64,000 nt of DNA from Nitrospina sp. (lineage in GTDB: Bacteria; Nitrospinota; Nitrospinia; Nitrospinales; VA-1). The stretch's first letter is position 1; every line of letters starts with the position of its first letter. Positions 63,699 to 64,000 of the stretch are shown piece by piece. The DNA lies in assembly GCA_018653085.1 (NCBI GenBank), contig JABIAY010000075.1, forward strand, positions 28,567 to 92,566, in the 5' to 3' direction. The position numbers were made by a program, and so were the translations under genes. The notes under the pieces were generated by a model. It did not search any database. It saw only the letters and a list, made by a program, of their open reading frames with translations, and was not told the DNA's origin.

Positions 63699-64000
63699 GT
63701 GGCTAAATCAAAAAAAAATCGACCTGGTCCCGAGATCACACCTGAAATCGTCCGAGAACACGGTTTGACCGTGGAAGAGTTTCGGCGCATTCTTGATCTG
63801 ATCGACCGACCACCGAACCTGACGGAGCTGGGTATTTTTTCCGTTATGTGGAGCGAACATTGCAGTTATAAAAGCTCCCGGCCTTATTTAAGGAAACTAC
63901 CGGTCGAAGGCCCGAACGTCCTGCAAGGCCCAGGGGAAAACGCGGGAGTCATAGACATTGGCGATGGCCTTGCTGTCGTATTCAAAATTGAAAGCCACAA
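63699..64000 (+). CDS. purL: FGAM synthase large subunit PurL (5' part, cut by window)
   Basis: The frame opens with GTG at 63699 and runs to the window end, about 100 residues. It shows [23 protein letters not shown] (in part), then [18 protein letters not shown] with the EHCSYKSS block diagnostic of PurL, followed by [24 protein letters not shown]. It completes the PurS-PurQ-PurL enzyme. The rest lies beyond the window. Confidence 0.93.
   Translation, partial: MAKSKKNRPGPEITPEIVREHGLTVEEFRRILDLIDRPPNLTELGIFSVMWSEHCSYKSSRPYLRKLPVEGPNVLQGPGENAGVIDIGDGLAVVFKIESH

Overview
The window reads as ordinary chromosome from a Gram-negative bacterium: lipoprotein and Tat signals, a periplasmic phosphate-binding protein, a lytic transglycosylase and surface-sugar genes are present, and there are no phage genes or transposases. 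A B12-dependent (class II) ribonucleotide reductase, split PurS/PurQ/PurL, many TPR/Sel1 proteins, formylglycine-enzyme-like proteins and a Tat-exported molybdoenzyme together suggest a Nitrospinota-like or deltaproteobacterial-type lineage. That placement is an impression; no rRNA or ribosomal marker lies in the window.

Layout. Bases 42-14033 are one long minus-strand series read from a pentapeptide-repeat membrane protein through a KdnB-like alcohol dehydrogenase, a DegT-type aminotransferase, a NeuA-like/PseG-like fusion, an SpsF-type cytidylyltransferase, a NeuB-type synthase, an MBL-fold protein, two radical SAM/SPASM proteins, an SGNH hydrolase and a LIC12162-type transferase. It looks like a pathway for an unusual amino-ulosonic acid in a surface glycan. 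Bases 14204-18824 hold 6-phosphogluconolactonase, a YdcF-type protein and an MBOAT acyltransferase with its partner. tRNA-Glu and tRNA-Lys lie at 19194-19370. Bases 19527-25412 carry ilvE, an FmdB zinc ribbon, an NtrB/NtrC pair and two tandem aspartoacylase-like proteins, the second with its metal site lost. Bases 26056-30830 hold a TrmN6-like methyltransferase, a continuous MiaA-lytic transglycosylase fusion and a DUF362 protein. Bases 30994-32644 form a regulatory island (ArsR, ECF sigma, zinc-finger anti-sigma candidate, MsrB). DUF3179 and two TPR proteins, pstSCAB, then a Sel1 protein with a J-domain protein follow. Bases 43469-47241 carry a methyltransferase, unknown proteins and two lipoproteins. 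nrdJ (47329-50961) has a convincing pair of NrdR boxes upstream. The end holds a transglutaminase, guaB-guaA, a TVP38/flavoprotein fusion, a formylglycine-enzyme-like/molybdoenzyme pair, an aldolase/SDR fusion and purS-purQ-purL, with purL cut by the window edge.

Between genes there is a dispersed repeat family with cores CACTAGGCGTGG and GGCGAGCAAAGAGTT. At least nine copies are visible, mostly directly at gene 3' ends, and in several the repeat supplies the TAG stop codon. The strongest candidates for new biology are the ulosonic-acid cluster, the MiaA-Slt fusion, the degenerate aspartoacylase paralogue and this stop-codon-associated repeat.
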